From contig CM062294.1 of NCBI GenBank assembly GCA_031216915.1, positions 32,689,128 to 32,753,127 on the forward strand: DNA of 64,000 nt, given 5' to 3'. The position numbers and the translations under genes are program-made. This document shows, in pieces, positions 48,007-58,995 of the stretch; positions within the stretch are counted from its first letter, which is position 1, and each line of letters starts with the position of its first letter. Below the pieces are notes generated by a model. The model worked only from the letters and a program-made list of their open reading frames with translations. It had not been told where the DNA came from and did not search any database. The stretch is from Pictodentalium vernedei (Eukaryota; Mollusca; Scaphopoda; Dentaliida; Dentaliidae).

Positions 48007-48133
48007 AGGTCAATATTTGTGCTCCACCCAAGCATTGGTGACTGGATCCTATTTTACGTAAAAAAGAACTTGTTTACCATAGTAATGTAATGGCAGTAAA
48101 CTGCTTAACATCCCTGGGATTCCATGAGGGAAT
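48007..48133 (-). mobile_element. SINE-2, 3'-truncated
   Basis: Minus-strand SINE-2 5' half: ccctcatggaatcccaggga, then aacttgttt and aataggatccagtcacc. It stops at 48007 without the 3' tail, at a junction with unrelated sequence. Confidence 0.7.
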
Positions 48134-48440
48134 CTCTACCATGACACCAAAAGGTAGTGTTATGATTAGTGTCAGTATTTATGGTGACATCGTATCACCA
48201 CTATACAACTCGTTTATACCCATGTTGATGCAAAAACTTGTCAAACATTGGCACAAGATAGAAAATTGCACTCCTTTACATATTTTTCTTGATATTACAA
48301 CACTGGAAGTGGAGGAAACTGATGTCAATCTCAAAAGTGAATGCAAACCCAAATTAACAATGATACTACAGTACCGTGACCGTGGACTGGTAATAATCCA
48401 TGCGTGGGCAGCGATGTTCATGTATGCATTTACCAGGTAA
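48090..48440 (+). other. 116-codon open frame in a duplicated repeat
   Basis: A continuous frame (MAVNCLTSLGFHEG..., ending MFMYAFTR) spans the SINE-2 5' end and its upstream sequence. The homologous segment at about 61440-61800 (minus) has an in-frame stop and a ~25-bp local duplication. A gtaata donor-like site directly follows the frame. I recognise no family. Because the first part is antisense SINE-2, I think it is fortuitous. Confidence 0.3.
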
Positions 48441-48562
48441 TAAAAATCATCATCAGCAAAATTTTAATTAATGAAGCCCTTGGCTGTACCTGGTGCTCAT
48501 TAATTATTTTTTTGATGATTATTCCTATAATTAGTGTTTGAAATCTAATATTATTGTATCCT

Positions 48563-48814
48563 CAGGCCTGAAAATAAGCAGCCTGACATGTGCAGAATGA
48601 GGTCCCCACAGGTTAATTTGATGATACTATCACATACAGTGGGCCAATTTATCCTCTGGGTACCTCTTTCTGTTTAGTTTTGAGACCCTGATTCAGATTG
48701 AGGTTCACAGATGGTAAATGTAGTGATGCTACCCTGCTAAGCAGGGTAGCATCACTAAATTTACCCTCTGGGGACCTCATTTTGCAGATGACAGTCTGAT
48801 TATTTTTTGGCTTG
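48563..48814. mobile_element. hAT-like MITE, copy 3, mismatched flanks
   Basis: Same ends and hairpin as the other copies. Flanks are tgtatcct on the left and ttcaagtt on the right, so there is no target duplication. The left flank equals the flank of copy 5 (61298 onward, inverted) and the right flank equals that of copy 2. Confidence 0.85.
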
Positions 48815-48912
48815 TTCAAGTTTGTTGAATGGAACTCAGTAGGTCAATATTTGTGCTCCCTGTGGGACAGTCATGTCAAAATCCCTCCAGTACCAACATA
48901 ACCTGTACCGGG

Positions 48913-49110
48913 ATGTAGGGCTGCAACGATTCATCGTGATTTCAATGCATCGCGATACATTTGTACATGATACCAACATAACTAGTACCAGGATGGGACA
49001 GAGCCTGTCACACCGAAAGCGGTACCAGGACAAATCAACAACTAAATGGCATATTTCAATCAGATGAGAGAAATTCACATTCAGACTGCCCCAGTCCCCA
49101 AGATTACAAG
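48913..49110. mobile_element. Possible hAT element end
   Basis: tagggctgcaacgattcatc, gtgatttcaatgcatcgcga resembles a common hAT terminal sequence. No matching right end was found. A 78-codon minus frame at 49157-49393 is not recognised. Confidence 0.4.
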
Positions 49111-49549
49111 ACAAACATGGCATCGTACCAATTATTCTGCGGCAACATCAAAGTATTCATATGATTGATACAGCACGAAGATCATGCTTTATAATTACTT
49201 TGATGTCACCACAGAATAATTTCTTTGAATTAGCTGATGATGGCTCTTTCGTTGTCTTTGATACGACATTTGAAAAGTCAAAATGGTCGGCTTTATCGGG
49301 GTTCTGGTGCAGGCAGAACATGCACCTGTAGAGTGTTTTGGTATATTCTTTCACTAATAAGTCAAAAGTATGTTGTGCAAGTGTGCCATACACATTTATG
49401 CTGCAGCCTGTTTACCCTCGTTCAGTTAGGAATTTCCCCATAAAATAATTTTGTTGTGGTAGTGGCGGAACAAAAGCTTTAATACCAGTACCGGTTGAAG
49501 CATGAGGGAACTGGTGGTACCGGTATCGGTTGACATACCTGCTGTGGGA

Positions 49550-50330
49550 GAATGCCCATCCCAAATTTCTATTTCCAAAATTGATGGGCATATTTAAACC
49601 AATGTTGTATGTAGTATAATTGGGTCATAAGTACTTGATCTATGCCCAAAATATTTTTTGCAGCCCCATGGGAACCCCAGGAACTAAAAATAAAAAAAAT
49701 TCAAACGCCCGTATCTTCAAAACTTCACATCACTAATAGTGTTGTTTTTTTTTATTTGTTATGCCTCTTCCTTTGAACCAGTGGAATAAGATGGACAAAA
49801 AAAATTGCTATCAGTTTTGTCGTAAGTTGCCATAGGGGTATGCCCATTTTAACACTGTCGTAAGTTGCCATAGGGGTATGTCCATTTTAACACCGTTTGT
49901 GATGGGAAAATGACGAATCATCATCTTTCTTGTGCTCCATCAACTTAGTCATCTTCTTCAGATCTTTTGGGCCAAATCAAAACTAAATTGATTCAAAGCA
50001 TCTTGGTGGAGTATACTCATCTGAGTCTGCTCCCCAAAGTGTGCTAATCCACCTGGGATGAGAGGGAGAGAGAGAACCCCAGAAGCTAAAAACAAAACAA
50101 AAAAATTGTATGGACATTTTTTTCTCTCAAGACTATAGAAACATGAGCATTGTTTTTTCATGAGAAACTTTCTGGGAACTAGCAGAAACAATTGCAAAAA
50201 CATTGCTTTTGGTTGTGTCATGTCAAATCAAAACAATTGCTCTTGCTCGCCCTCCATGATGACACTTACTAATGCATTCATCTTTTGACAACTGGAGTCA
50301 GCTGAGTGATTTAGGCTCACTTGAGCCTCT
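49550..50330 (+). repeat. TTAGCTCACC-type repeat, internal fragment
   Basis: Units with catgggaaccccaggaacta, cataagtacttgatctatgc and aaagcatcttggtgga. A ~45-bp direct duplication (gtcgtaagttgccatagggg) lies at about 49829-49890. Confidence 0.5.
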
Positions 50331-50391
50331 AGATTTGTTAGAGTTTAGATTATGATCTTTTGTTTCATGATGGTAACTATATCTATACTCA

Positions 50392-50628
50392 CAAGCCAGA
50401 AAATAAGCAGACTGACATCCACAAAATGAGGTCCTCAGAGGGTGAATTTAGTGATGCTACCCTGCAAAACAGGGTAGCATCACCAAATTTACCCTCTGTG
50501 AACCTCAATCTGAATAAGGGTCTCAAAACTAAACAGAAAGGGGTAACCATTGTATGAGATAGCATCATCAAATTCACCCTCTGGGTACCTCATTCTGAAA
50601 AATGTCAGACTGCTTATTTTCTGGCCTG
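50392..50628. mobile_element. hAT-like MITE, copy 4, perfect duplication
   Basis: Perfect 8-bp duplication tatactca at 50384-50391 and 50629-50636. Ends caagccagaaaataagcaga and the inverted match of caggccagaaaataagcagt. Internal hairpin on tagtgatgctaccctg. This copy best defines the element ends. Confidence 0.92.
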
Positions 50629-50636
50629 TATACTCA

Positions 50637-50970
50637 ACACAGCCAATCCATTTTTGACATACAATCATACTCAAGAAAAGGGCAGATCAAGTTCAGTTTT
50701 GACATTTGTGCAACATTCTTTGCTGGAGTTACTGCCCTTTATTTTCTTGGAATTTCCATCAGTTTAAATCATAGATTTTGGTTCAGGACGGTAACTTCAG
50801 CTGTACACGACACAGCTGTTCCATTTTTGTGGACAAACTTAATGTAGTACAATTAAGGCAGATCCTTTTGACATTGTGACACATTCTCTAGTAGTGTTAT
50901 TATGCCCCTGACGTCCTTAGAAGGTTCAGTGGGTATATAGTCAAGATCTCTGTCCATACATCCATGTGTT
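50637..50970 (+). repeat. Diverged dispersed repeat (gttattgccctttattttct type)
   Basis: Sequence such as ggagttactgccctttattt, tcttggaatttcc recurs at 52141-52400, 53920-54010 and 57056-57260. No ends or proteins seen. Confidence 0.45.
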
Positions 50971-50985
50971 CATCTATCTGTACAA

Positions 50986-50986
50986 T

Positions 50987-51017
<31 letters not shown>

Positions 51018-51362
51018 TTGGTGTTTTTAAGGTCACATATTTCTGTACAATGGCTAATCATGACCATGACAGTTTTACAGGTGGAGGAAGCCTGAGTACC
51101 CGGAGAGAACCACCGAGAAGCGGTGAGCAACTGTCAGCTCCCCAACATACTAACTGCACACAAGCAGGGTTAGCATTGGTTGAAGACAAGTGCACCATTG
51201 ACGTGCAGTATGCCTTAGTACACAGTGCCACCGAGTCCCCATGTGGGCAATGGGGTGAAGTGTGTTGCCCAAGGACACAACGCGGTTGCCGCAGGTGGGA
51301 TTCGAACCAAGGACCTCTTGGCTTGCAGCCTGCACCTCTACCTACTGAGCCACCGCACCCTC
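50986..51362 (-). mobile_element. tRNA-headed SINE, tail type 2, full length
   Basis: Target duplication catctatctgtacaa / catccatctgtacaa at 50971-50985 and 51363-51377 (one mismatch). The minus-strand head has an A-box (ggtggctcagtaggtagagg) and a B-box (ggttcgaatcc). The tail ends in taaataaataaa. Confidence 0.92.
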
Positions 51363-51990
51363 CATCCATCTGTACAAACATTTTGTATTATAACTCAGGC
51401 ACTGGATGTCGCATTTTGATGTCCTTTGGTATGTTGGTAGACCCGCATGGGGGAAATGATATCTACAAATCATGTGTATTGTCCACACATTCATACCAGA
51501 GTTATGGCCATGTAGGACTTGGACCCATTTGTCCATCGATCTGTACAAATGTGTTGTATTGTAACTCTGGCATGGTTGTCGGATTTTGAGGGCCTTTTAT
51601 ATTGTGATAGACCAGCATGGGGGAAATGATATCCAAAAATCGCAGGTTTTGTTCACTCATTCATTCCAGAATTATGGACCTTGTGGGACTTGAAAAAGAT
51701 AGTAAAATGAATGTTTTACATTATGACTCTGGTATCGGTTGTCGTATTCTCGTGTACTTTGGTATATTGATAGACCAGCATGGGGGGACATGACATACAC
51801 ATATTGCAGTTTTGTTCATACATGCCTACCAGAGCTACATGGCCCATGTTTGACTTGGATAAAATAACAAAATTAACTGTTTACATTAAAACTTTTGCAT
51901 CACTTGTTTGATTTGGATGCCTTTTAATCTGATAATAGAGCAGATAAAGGGGAAGGATATCCACATATCATAGGTTGTTGGATTTTTATG
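51363..51990 (+). repeat. Diverged ~165-bp tandem repeat, about four units
   Basis: Units share ctgtacaaatgtgttgtatt, gtaactctgg, gatagaccagcatgggggaa and ttcataccagagttatgg, spaced about 165 bp, with strong divergence. Confidence 0.65.
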
Positions 51991-52417
51991 CCCTTTGATG
52001 GTCTTCAGTTTGCTTTGCCACTGTCAGTGCCCTTGCAGTGTTGCTTTTGCTGCCCTTCATTTTCTGAACTTTTCTATGGTATACAAATTTACTTGATTGA
52101 AAGTCAGATCAAGTTCGATCTTAACAGTGTTTGGCATTCAGTAGTAGAGTTATTGCCCTTTATTTTCTTAGAATTTCCTTCATTTTGGGTTTAATTTCCT
52201 TGATTTCAGGTTTCCAGGTGCCATCTTCTGCTGTCCTTGATAAAGTCAATCCAGATTTGACCTACAACCTTACTCACAGAGAATGTAGATTATCTTTGGT
52301 TATGATATTTTGGACATTCTGTTGTGGAGTTATTGCCCATTATTTTATAAAAATTTCCTTAATTCTAGGCTTCCAGATAATAACTTCAATCATACTTGAC
52401 ACTGCCAATCCATATAT

Positions 52418-52989
52418 GGCATTATCCACAGCCTATCCATATATGACATTATCCACAGCCTATCCATATATGGCATTATCCACAGCCTATCTGCATATGA
52501 CATTATCCACAGCCTATCTGCATATGGCATTATCCACAGCCTATCAATATATGACATTATCCACAGCCTATCCAAATAAGGCATTATCCACAGCCTATCC
52601 ATATATGGCATTATCCACAGCCTATCCATATATGGCATTATCCACAGCCTATCCGTATATGCGTTATTCACAGCCTATCCATATATGGCATTATCCACAG
52701 TCTATCCATATATGACATTATCCACAGCCTATCCATATATGGCATTATCCATAGCCTATCTGTATATGGCATTATCCACAGCCTATCCATATACGGCATT
52801 ATCCACAGCCTATCCATATATGGCATTATCCACAGCCAATCCATATAAGGCATTATCCACAGCCTATCTGTATATTGCATTATCCACAGCCTATCAGTAT
52901 GAGGCATTATCCACAGCCTATCCATATACTGCATTATCCACAGCCTATCAATATAAGGCATTATCCACAGCCTATCCATATATGGCATT
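52418..52989 (+). repeat. 27-bp minisatellite, left block
   Basis: About 21 units of ggcattatccacagcctatc-catatat. Because 27 is a multiple of three, frames stay open on both strands as 9-residue repeats (ALSTAYPYM on plus, MPYMDRLWI on minus). I regard this as a by-product of the period. Confidence 0.96.
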
Positions 52990-53626
52990 ATTTCGTCCGT
53001 TTGGTGTTTAAGTGTATCACAGGATCTGCATTATCCTACCTGTCCGATCTGCTTACCATGCACAAACCACCGAGGTCTTCTAGGTCATCAGGTCACCTTA
53101 ATCTGGTTCAGCCCATATCTAAATTTACTAGTGCTGGTGATAGAGCTTTTGCGGTTGCTGGCCCAAGGCTTTTGAATTCTCTTCCAATCTACATAAAAAA
53201 TAGTAAATCACTTAAATCATTCAAGTCTGGTACTAAAACCTACCTTTTTCGAAAGGCATTTCCTTCAGTGGTCTTTTAATTTTGGTCACAAACTGACGTT
53301 ACCAGGTGCATGTGTGTGACTGAGTCAGTGAGGATTGCCTCGTTGCTCGTCAAGTTACACTCACATACTTATTTTTGGTAAAGTTGTAGTTTGTTTTGTT
53401 TTTGTTTTATTTTGTTTTAATTCAATACCCTTTTTCTTTATATATTTCCATGATATAGCCTCGGTTGCTGATGTGGCATTAGGCACCAATAAATGATAAT
53501 ACTCATCAATGTATCTGTGAGAGAATGTATGTGTATGTGTGTATATGTATGTATGCAATTATTGTACAGCCATTGAGCACCGTGTGTGGATTCTAGGCTC
53601 TAAAATTATTATTATTATTATTATTA
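52990..53626 (+). mobile_element. 5'-truncated non-LTR retrotransposon 3' end
   Basis: 53005-53279 encodes the C-terminal region typical of CR1/L2-type retrotransposons: ALSYLSDLLT, then SAGDRAFAVAGPRLLNSLPI and FKSGTKTYLFRKAF, stop at 53277-53279. A 3' UTR follows and ends in an att microsatellite (53606-53626). It splits a minisatellite unit exactly (ggcattat / ccacagcc), with attat at both edges. Confidence 0.85.
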
Positions 53627-53890
53627 TCCACAGCCTATCCATATATGGCATTATCCACAGCGTATCCATATATGGCATTATCCACAGCTTATCCATATAT
53701 GGCATTATCCACAGCCTATCAATATATGGCATTATCCACAACCTATCTGTATATGGCATTATCCACAGCCTATCCATGTATGGCATTATCCACAGCCTAT
53801 CTGTATATGGCATTATCCACAGCCTATCCATATATGGCATTATCCACAGCCTATGGCATTATCCACAGCCTATCCATATATGGCATTATA
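53627..53890 (+). repeat. 27-bp minisatellite, right block
   Basis: About ten more units continuing in phase after the retrotransposon fragment, with one short unit near 53853. Confidence 0.95.
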
Positions 53891-54210
53891 TCCACTGAAA
53901 TTACTCATCAACTTTGAACTTGACATTCCATTGTGGAGTTATTTCTGTTTGTTTTTGTAGAATTTTCAAATTTTTTTGTTTCTGGATAATATCTTCATCT
54001 CTACATAACACAGCTAAACTACTAACCTACAACTTTCAAGAATGTGCATAAAAACCCCTTACTGTTGGTGGTGTGAGAGTAGGGGAGGAATCTGAAGAGT
54101 ACTAACTACATGGAAATTTAACTCTGAAGACCACACCACCAATCTGGAGACATGGATATCAATGAAGGACTAGACAAGCAGTGGCCTTGTTCATCCTCAC
54201 ATATTTTTCA

Positions 54211-54453
54211 TTAACCCTTTACCTAATGTAATGGCTGAAACCAGCTAGACCTATTCACACCATTCAATTTTCTTTTCTTTTTTTTTTGTCTCAAAAACAT
54301 AGCTTATGACCCCTCATGGAATGAGCTCATAGAGCTCATTCCAATGAGAGGTCATAAGCTACTTTTTGAGGCAAACAAAAAGTGAAAAACAGTTATTGAA
54401 GAATTGTGTTTTCAAGCATCGTCAACCTTTTGTGTTAGGTATAAAAGGGTTAA
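54211..54453. mobile_element. TTAA-flanked palindromic MITE, copy C
   Basis: TTAA at 54211-54214 and 54450-54453. Ends ttaaccctttacctaatg and the inverted ttaacccttttatacctaac. The central palindrome pairs agcttatgacccctcatgga with its inverted copy, core gagctcatagagctc. Confidence 0.85.
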
Positions 54454-54508
54454 ATGACAAAAGACAAAGATAGCTGATTAATCTGTCCAGTGGCATTGAA
54501 TCAGATTG

Positions 54509-54909
54509 GCAGAGGGTGCGGTGGCGCCGCGATAACCGGTTCTCGTCAGATCACTGAAGTTAAGCAACGTCGAGCACGGTTAGTAGTTGGATGGGTGACC
54601 ATTTCAGCGACTGATTCACGCTCCCGTGTTGTGTCCTTGGGCAAGACACTTAACCCTGATTGCCTACATGGGGGCACAATGATGCTGTGTACTAAGGCGT
54701 ACGGCACGTCGAAGGTGCGCATGTCTTCAACCAATCTAACCCTGCCTGTGCCGTGGTGCAGAGTTCAGAGTTACGATGTTGGAGAGCTGACAGCTGCTCA
54801 TCATTGCTCGGTGGTTCTCTCCGGGTAAACCAGCTTTCTCCACCCATAAAACTGACATGATATGACCCTGGCTGTTAATGTGTCGTTAAACCCTAATAAA
54901 AAAAAAAAA
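54509..54909 (+). mobile_element. 5S rRNA-headed SINE, tail type 1
   Basis: Target duplication aatcagattg at 54499-54508 and 54910-54919. 54538-54601 reads ggttctcgtcagatcactga, agttaagcaacgtcgagcac, ggttagtagttggatgggtg, acc, which follows animal 5S rRNA through its internal promoter. The usual central block and body come next. The tail is the other type (gaccctggctgttaatgtgt, cgttaaaccctaa) and ends in a pure A run. 5S-headed SINEs are known (SINE3 class). Confidence 0.93.
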
Positions 54910-55239
54910 AATCAGATTGCCACATTTCAAATAATAGTTTGGTCCAAGTATACTTTTTTCATTTTTGAACTCCATTAATTGAATAGCCACCTTAACCAGT
55001 GAAAAATATTCAATTAACTGTAGTACACTGGAGCCCACATAATTGTATTTGTTATAGGCTAAACGATAGTTTATAGAAAAAATTGCAGAAAGATAGAAAT
55101 CGTATCCCCCTATGTGAAGATATAGAAATTTTCACTTTCATGGTATCAATCACAATGGCGGCTTTCAAAGCGTCACTTCAAGGTGAATATGAGTCAAATT
55201 ATCACTGTAAATGATCAATTTGTTCTAAAAACGTATAAG

Positions 55240-55520
55240 GAAAAGAAAATATAGTGTTTTTGAGTGGATACCGAACAATAATTCACTTTGAATTGATGCA
55301 TGAAACCCACCAGCTGAATCAGATCGCAAGACGCTACCTGTTCCGAGTATCGATCAGATCACTTCTGCATATCAATGAGCTGTTTACTTTCATGAATCAA
55401 TTCAAAGTTGAAATGAGGAGAATTATCAATAGGAATGATCAGATTCATATACAAAGAGTATAATAAAAAGAAAATTTAGTGTTTTTGAGTGGATACCGAA
55501 AACTATCTCACTCGTAACCG
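55240..55520. repeat. Short direct and inverted repeats
   Basis: agtgtttttgagtggatacc occurs at about 55251 and 55479. Between them tttgaattgatgcatgaaa and tttcatgaatcaattcaaa are inverted. Possibly a small fold-back element. 54920-55239 and 55521-55640 show nothing else. Confidence 0.5.
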
Positions 55521-55640
55521 AGATAAATCATTATTTATGCTTGTGTGAGCACTCAAGAAAAATAAACATAACTTCCAAACACAAAACTATTTACCATACC
55601 ATTGTTACGAATTTAACCTGTTAGTTGCAAAAACGTAATA

Positions 55641-55780
55641 GAGTAAAACCTGTCTTGAGAGACCACTGTCTTGAGAGACCACTGTCTTGAGAGACCACAT
55701 CTGCCAGGCACTGATTGGTTTTACTCTATAATGGACCTGCTATGGGAGACCACCTGTCTTGAGAGACCACTGTGACCTGG
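55641..55780. mobile_element. Fragment of the TA-flanked MITE family
   Basis: tagagtaaaacctgtcttga, gagaccactgtcttgagaga: three tandem end motifs, then gaccatctgccaggcactga-type sequence matching the interior of 40379-41067 (inverted). Ends near gtgacctgg. 55781-56320 is unclassified. Confidence 0.7.
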
Positions 55781-56320
55781 ACGGAATGGTTTCACGCGCC
55801 GAAGGCGCGCAGGGATGGTTTGGGGAACAAGCCCCTTTCGACCCTCAGTGACTGTATATGATTCGTTTTCTCATGTCGAGACGTGTTGAAGGAAGGAAGG
55901 GTTCAGACATATATCTGAAGCATACCAATAGAGTAAGAACAAACTTTCTTTTAAAACAAGCACCTAAGTCCCCAGACAACCTCAAACTGATGCTTTTATA
56001 TTGCTTTCAAAAAGTTACCCCCACGTATATTTATCCTTGAGAATCAAATGCTGCTTTTATCTTACAATATTTAACACTTACACTGCCAAAAGAGACTACA
56101 TAGAGTAAACTCCTTTTAGTTGAATAAAAAATCTTGTAAATAAAATATCATGCAATCTGTCGTAGAATTATTCTGACAATCACTGAATTCCCAACACATA
56201 TGGATATTTTTGTCTTATTGCATCCAATATGAACATTCAAGTCCTTGCTTGCTGCTGGTGGATAGTCCTGCCCAAGTGCGAATTCATTCTGCCACTGAAA
56301 TAAGTAAAATTCGGACACAA

Positions 56321-56569
56321 TTAACCCTTTACCCAACGCAGACGATTTCAAAATTTATTATTTTAAATATCATTTTTTAAATTTAAAAAAAAAATGTCAA
56401 CAAAACCATATCATGTGACCCCTCTTTGGAACGAGCTCGACGAGCTCGTTCCAAAGAGGGGTCACATGATATTGTTTCGTCGACATTTTTCGAAAAATAA
56501 TATTTTTTCAGCTGCTGAATTTGCATATTACGCTGGCGGATGCAGGCGATTCGTTGGGTAAAGGGTTAA
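56321..56569. mobile_element. TTAA-flanked palindromic MITE, copy B
   Basis: TTAA at 56321-56324 and 56566-56569. Ends ttaaccctttacccaacgca and the inverted ttaaccctttacccaacgaa. The centre (about 56400-56480) is a 40-bp arm palindrome: caaaaccatatcatgtgacc ... ggaacgagctcgacgagctc. Clearest member of the set. Confidence 0.92.
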
Positions 56570-57299
56570 AAAAATTCCCCTTGTAAACTGAATGCGTTTT
56601 CTGACCAAGGAGTTCATAAGTTAAATTCAGAAGAATTTTTCATCAAATCTAGCCATGGTTGCTTCACAGCTAAAAATAAAAAAAATATCTTGAAATATTC
56701 AGTGTATTAAGAGTGAGTTGATGGGCTCTGACACACAGGATATAATAGAATAAATACTCGGGGATCATGAAACAGGAAAATGATGCAATTCTTGTTAATT
56801 GTATAATCCTGTTAATTAAATATTTTTCACTGGCAAAGTGACCATTCAGTTAAGAGGGTTCCATTGTATTCATTGATAACCTGAGCATTTATTCTATTAT
56901 ATCTTGTTGGACAGAGCTCAGGGAGCTGATTTTCTAACTTCATCGTGTAATCAACTCATACAGATTTAATGTAGAACTTTGAAAATTTTGTATGTCATAA
57001 TCCACATATTGAAGATGTAAAACATGTCACACACCATGCAAAATAATCATTTTTAACAGAGTTATTGCCCTTTATCAGCTTGGAAATATTTGAATGACCA
57101 CATGTTGGGTGCTATTGTGTAATCAAACTCATGCTACTGTTTGTGATCTGGAGAATTGTAATGTTAGTACATGGTTGTACACACACTGAAGATACGCAAT
57201 ATGTGGACAAGTGATGGAAACAATAATTTTTCACAGATTTATTTCCCTTTATTGACTTCAGATTTGCACCCCTGCACCTCTGACCTTTATTAGTGACTC

Positions 57300-57660
57300 T
57301 TCATCAGTCATTGTCTGTCGTCGATTGTAAAGGTGGTGCTTGAGTCTTCTTTCAGACAGCTGAACCGATTCCAATAAAATTTTGTGTGCATTATGACTGG
57401 GGAGGGTAATTCAGTTTTGTTAAAATTAGGGGGAGGGTCAGATTCAGATCTGTGCCAATCAAGTCCCTTTGTTATTTTTGGGATTCCCATACCCAAACTT
57501 AACCTCATGCAATATGAGGGATATTCTTTGAAAATTTTCAGATCTACCAGTGAGAATGTTTGGGTATTTGGTATTCAGCATCCAAATGAGGGTCAGATTC
57601 AATTTTGTTCAAATCAAGTCTCTGGGTTAATACTTGTGCTCCCCATGATATTTATTAATT
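57300..57660 (+). repeat. TTAGCTCACC-type repeat, fragment
   Basis: gtctgtcgtcgattgtaaag, then cagctgaaccgattccaata and diverged units with cagattcaattttgttcaaa. Neighbouring 56570-57299 is mostly unclassified, with a decayed palindrome remnant at about 56900-56945. Confidence 0.5.
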
Positions 57661-57766
57661 CAATATCAACAAAGAAAAATGGCTAGAAACTCATGCTTGG
57701 TGGGGGTGGGGGTGTGTGGCATAGCCCCCCTTGACCTTGCACTTGTTTTTGTTTCAAAGTTTGTAT

Positions 57767-58016
57767 TTAACTCGTTGCCAATGGCTGGCAGATATTTCTT
57801 CCAAGACCATGATTTTTTTTACCACCTAAATAAGTATAACCAAAAGGTACATTTAATCATATTTTTCTCCTTTAAATTGAATGGATTTTTCCACCAATGA
57901 TTTTTCAAGTTGAAATAGTTGAACTTTCCACCAACTCTAGTCATGGCTGCTCAAGAGCAGCCATGACTAGATTTGATGGAAAATATTTTGAAAATACTCA
58001 GTGGATTAAGAGTTAA
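57767..58016. mobile_element. TTAA-flanked palindromic MITE, copy E
   Basis: TTAA at 57767-57770 and 58013-58016, ends ttaactcgttgcc and the inverted ttaactcttaatccact. The palindrome ctagtcatggctgctc / gagcagccatgactag lies off-centre toward the right. More diverged than copies A-D and with a different core. Confidence 0.65.
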
Positions 58017-58141
58017 AGCAAAGCTGCTTGGAAAGAACAAAATAAAAAGAAACTCTATCATAATTTAGTGCATATATCAAAACTATCTCATCTGTATGAA
58101 TGAGGAAACTCAATTCTCACTTCCAGCTCCTGAGATAATTC

Positions 58142-58445
58142 CTGTCCGGGACAACCCGCAGTGTGTCCTTGGGCAAGGCACTTTGTCCCGGTTGCCTACA
58201 TGGGGGCACGATGACGTGATGTACTAAGGCATACTGCACGTCCAAGGTGCACATGTCTTCAACCGCTGTAACCCTGCTTGAGCGGAGCTTCAACAGAGTT
58301 AGAATGTTGAGGAGCTGACAGTTGCTCGACGATGCTCGGTGGTTCTCTCTGCGTACTTCGGTTTCCTCCACCTGTAAAATTGTCACAGTCACGATTAGCC
58401 ATGTGCATAAGTATGTGACCTTGAACACCAATTAATAAATAAATG
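58142..58445 (+). mobile_element. 5'-truncated SINE, tail type 2
   Basis: Target duplication cctgagataattc at 58129-58141 and 58446-58458. It begins at cctgtccgggacaacccgca, the end of the second tRNA head type (as at 37144), then the central block gtgtccttgggcaaggcac, body and tail. Confidence 0.92.
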
Positions 58446-58460
58446 CCTGAGATAATTCTA

Positions 58461-58670
58461 TTAACCCCTAGCTCTCTGGTAATGCAACATAATTTTCTCT
58501 AATCACTCAGTTTTCCTCTTGTTTAACTCTAAATTTAACCAGTTATATCTTGTTTGACAGAGCTCATTGAGCTCTGTCAAACAAGATATATTTGTTTAAA
58601 TATCAAACTGCATTACAGAAAATATTTGCTGCTGAAAACCTTGTCATTTTGACAGAGAGCAGAGGGTTAA
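58461..58670. mobile_element. TTAA-flanked palindromic MITE, copy D
   Basis: TTAA at 58461-58464 and 58667-58670. Ends ttaacccctagctctctgg and the inverted ttaaccctctgctctctgt. Centre: atatcttgtttgacagagct ... agctctgtcaaacaagatat. It lies 2 bp from the 3' target duplication of the SINE at 58142. Confidence 0.85.
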
Positions 58671-58995
58671 TTATCAATTCAAAAACTAAAAATATCTTTT
58701 TCATATCTTTTTTGCCAGAGTTTGAAGAGATTTTCTGGTTTATTTTTGCCTCATAATGAGTTTTTTAGGGGAGTGAGTGATTCTACATAAAAAAAATAAT
58801 CAGCCCACAGACCCTTCTCCCCATCCCCACTCCCCTAGCTAACTTTGCTTAACTATATTAACATGTAAATGCTGAATGTAATCTTAAATCCTATTTTAAA
58901 CAATTAATTTTATCAAGTGACCAAGTAAGGTCCCTTGGGTCCAGTTACGTGGCTAGAGGTTTCCGAATCGGTGTGGGGAGGGGGAAGGTAGAATA

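Noticed and set aside
52418..53840. Long frames with ALSTAYPYM or MPYMDRLWI repeats
   Set aside because: 27-bp minisatellite open on both strands; no sign of a protein.
54538..54605. 5S rRNA gene
   Set aside because: Only the promoter-containing part is present and it is fused to a SINE body and tail.
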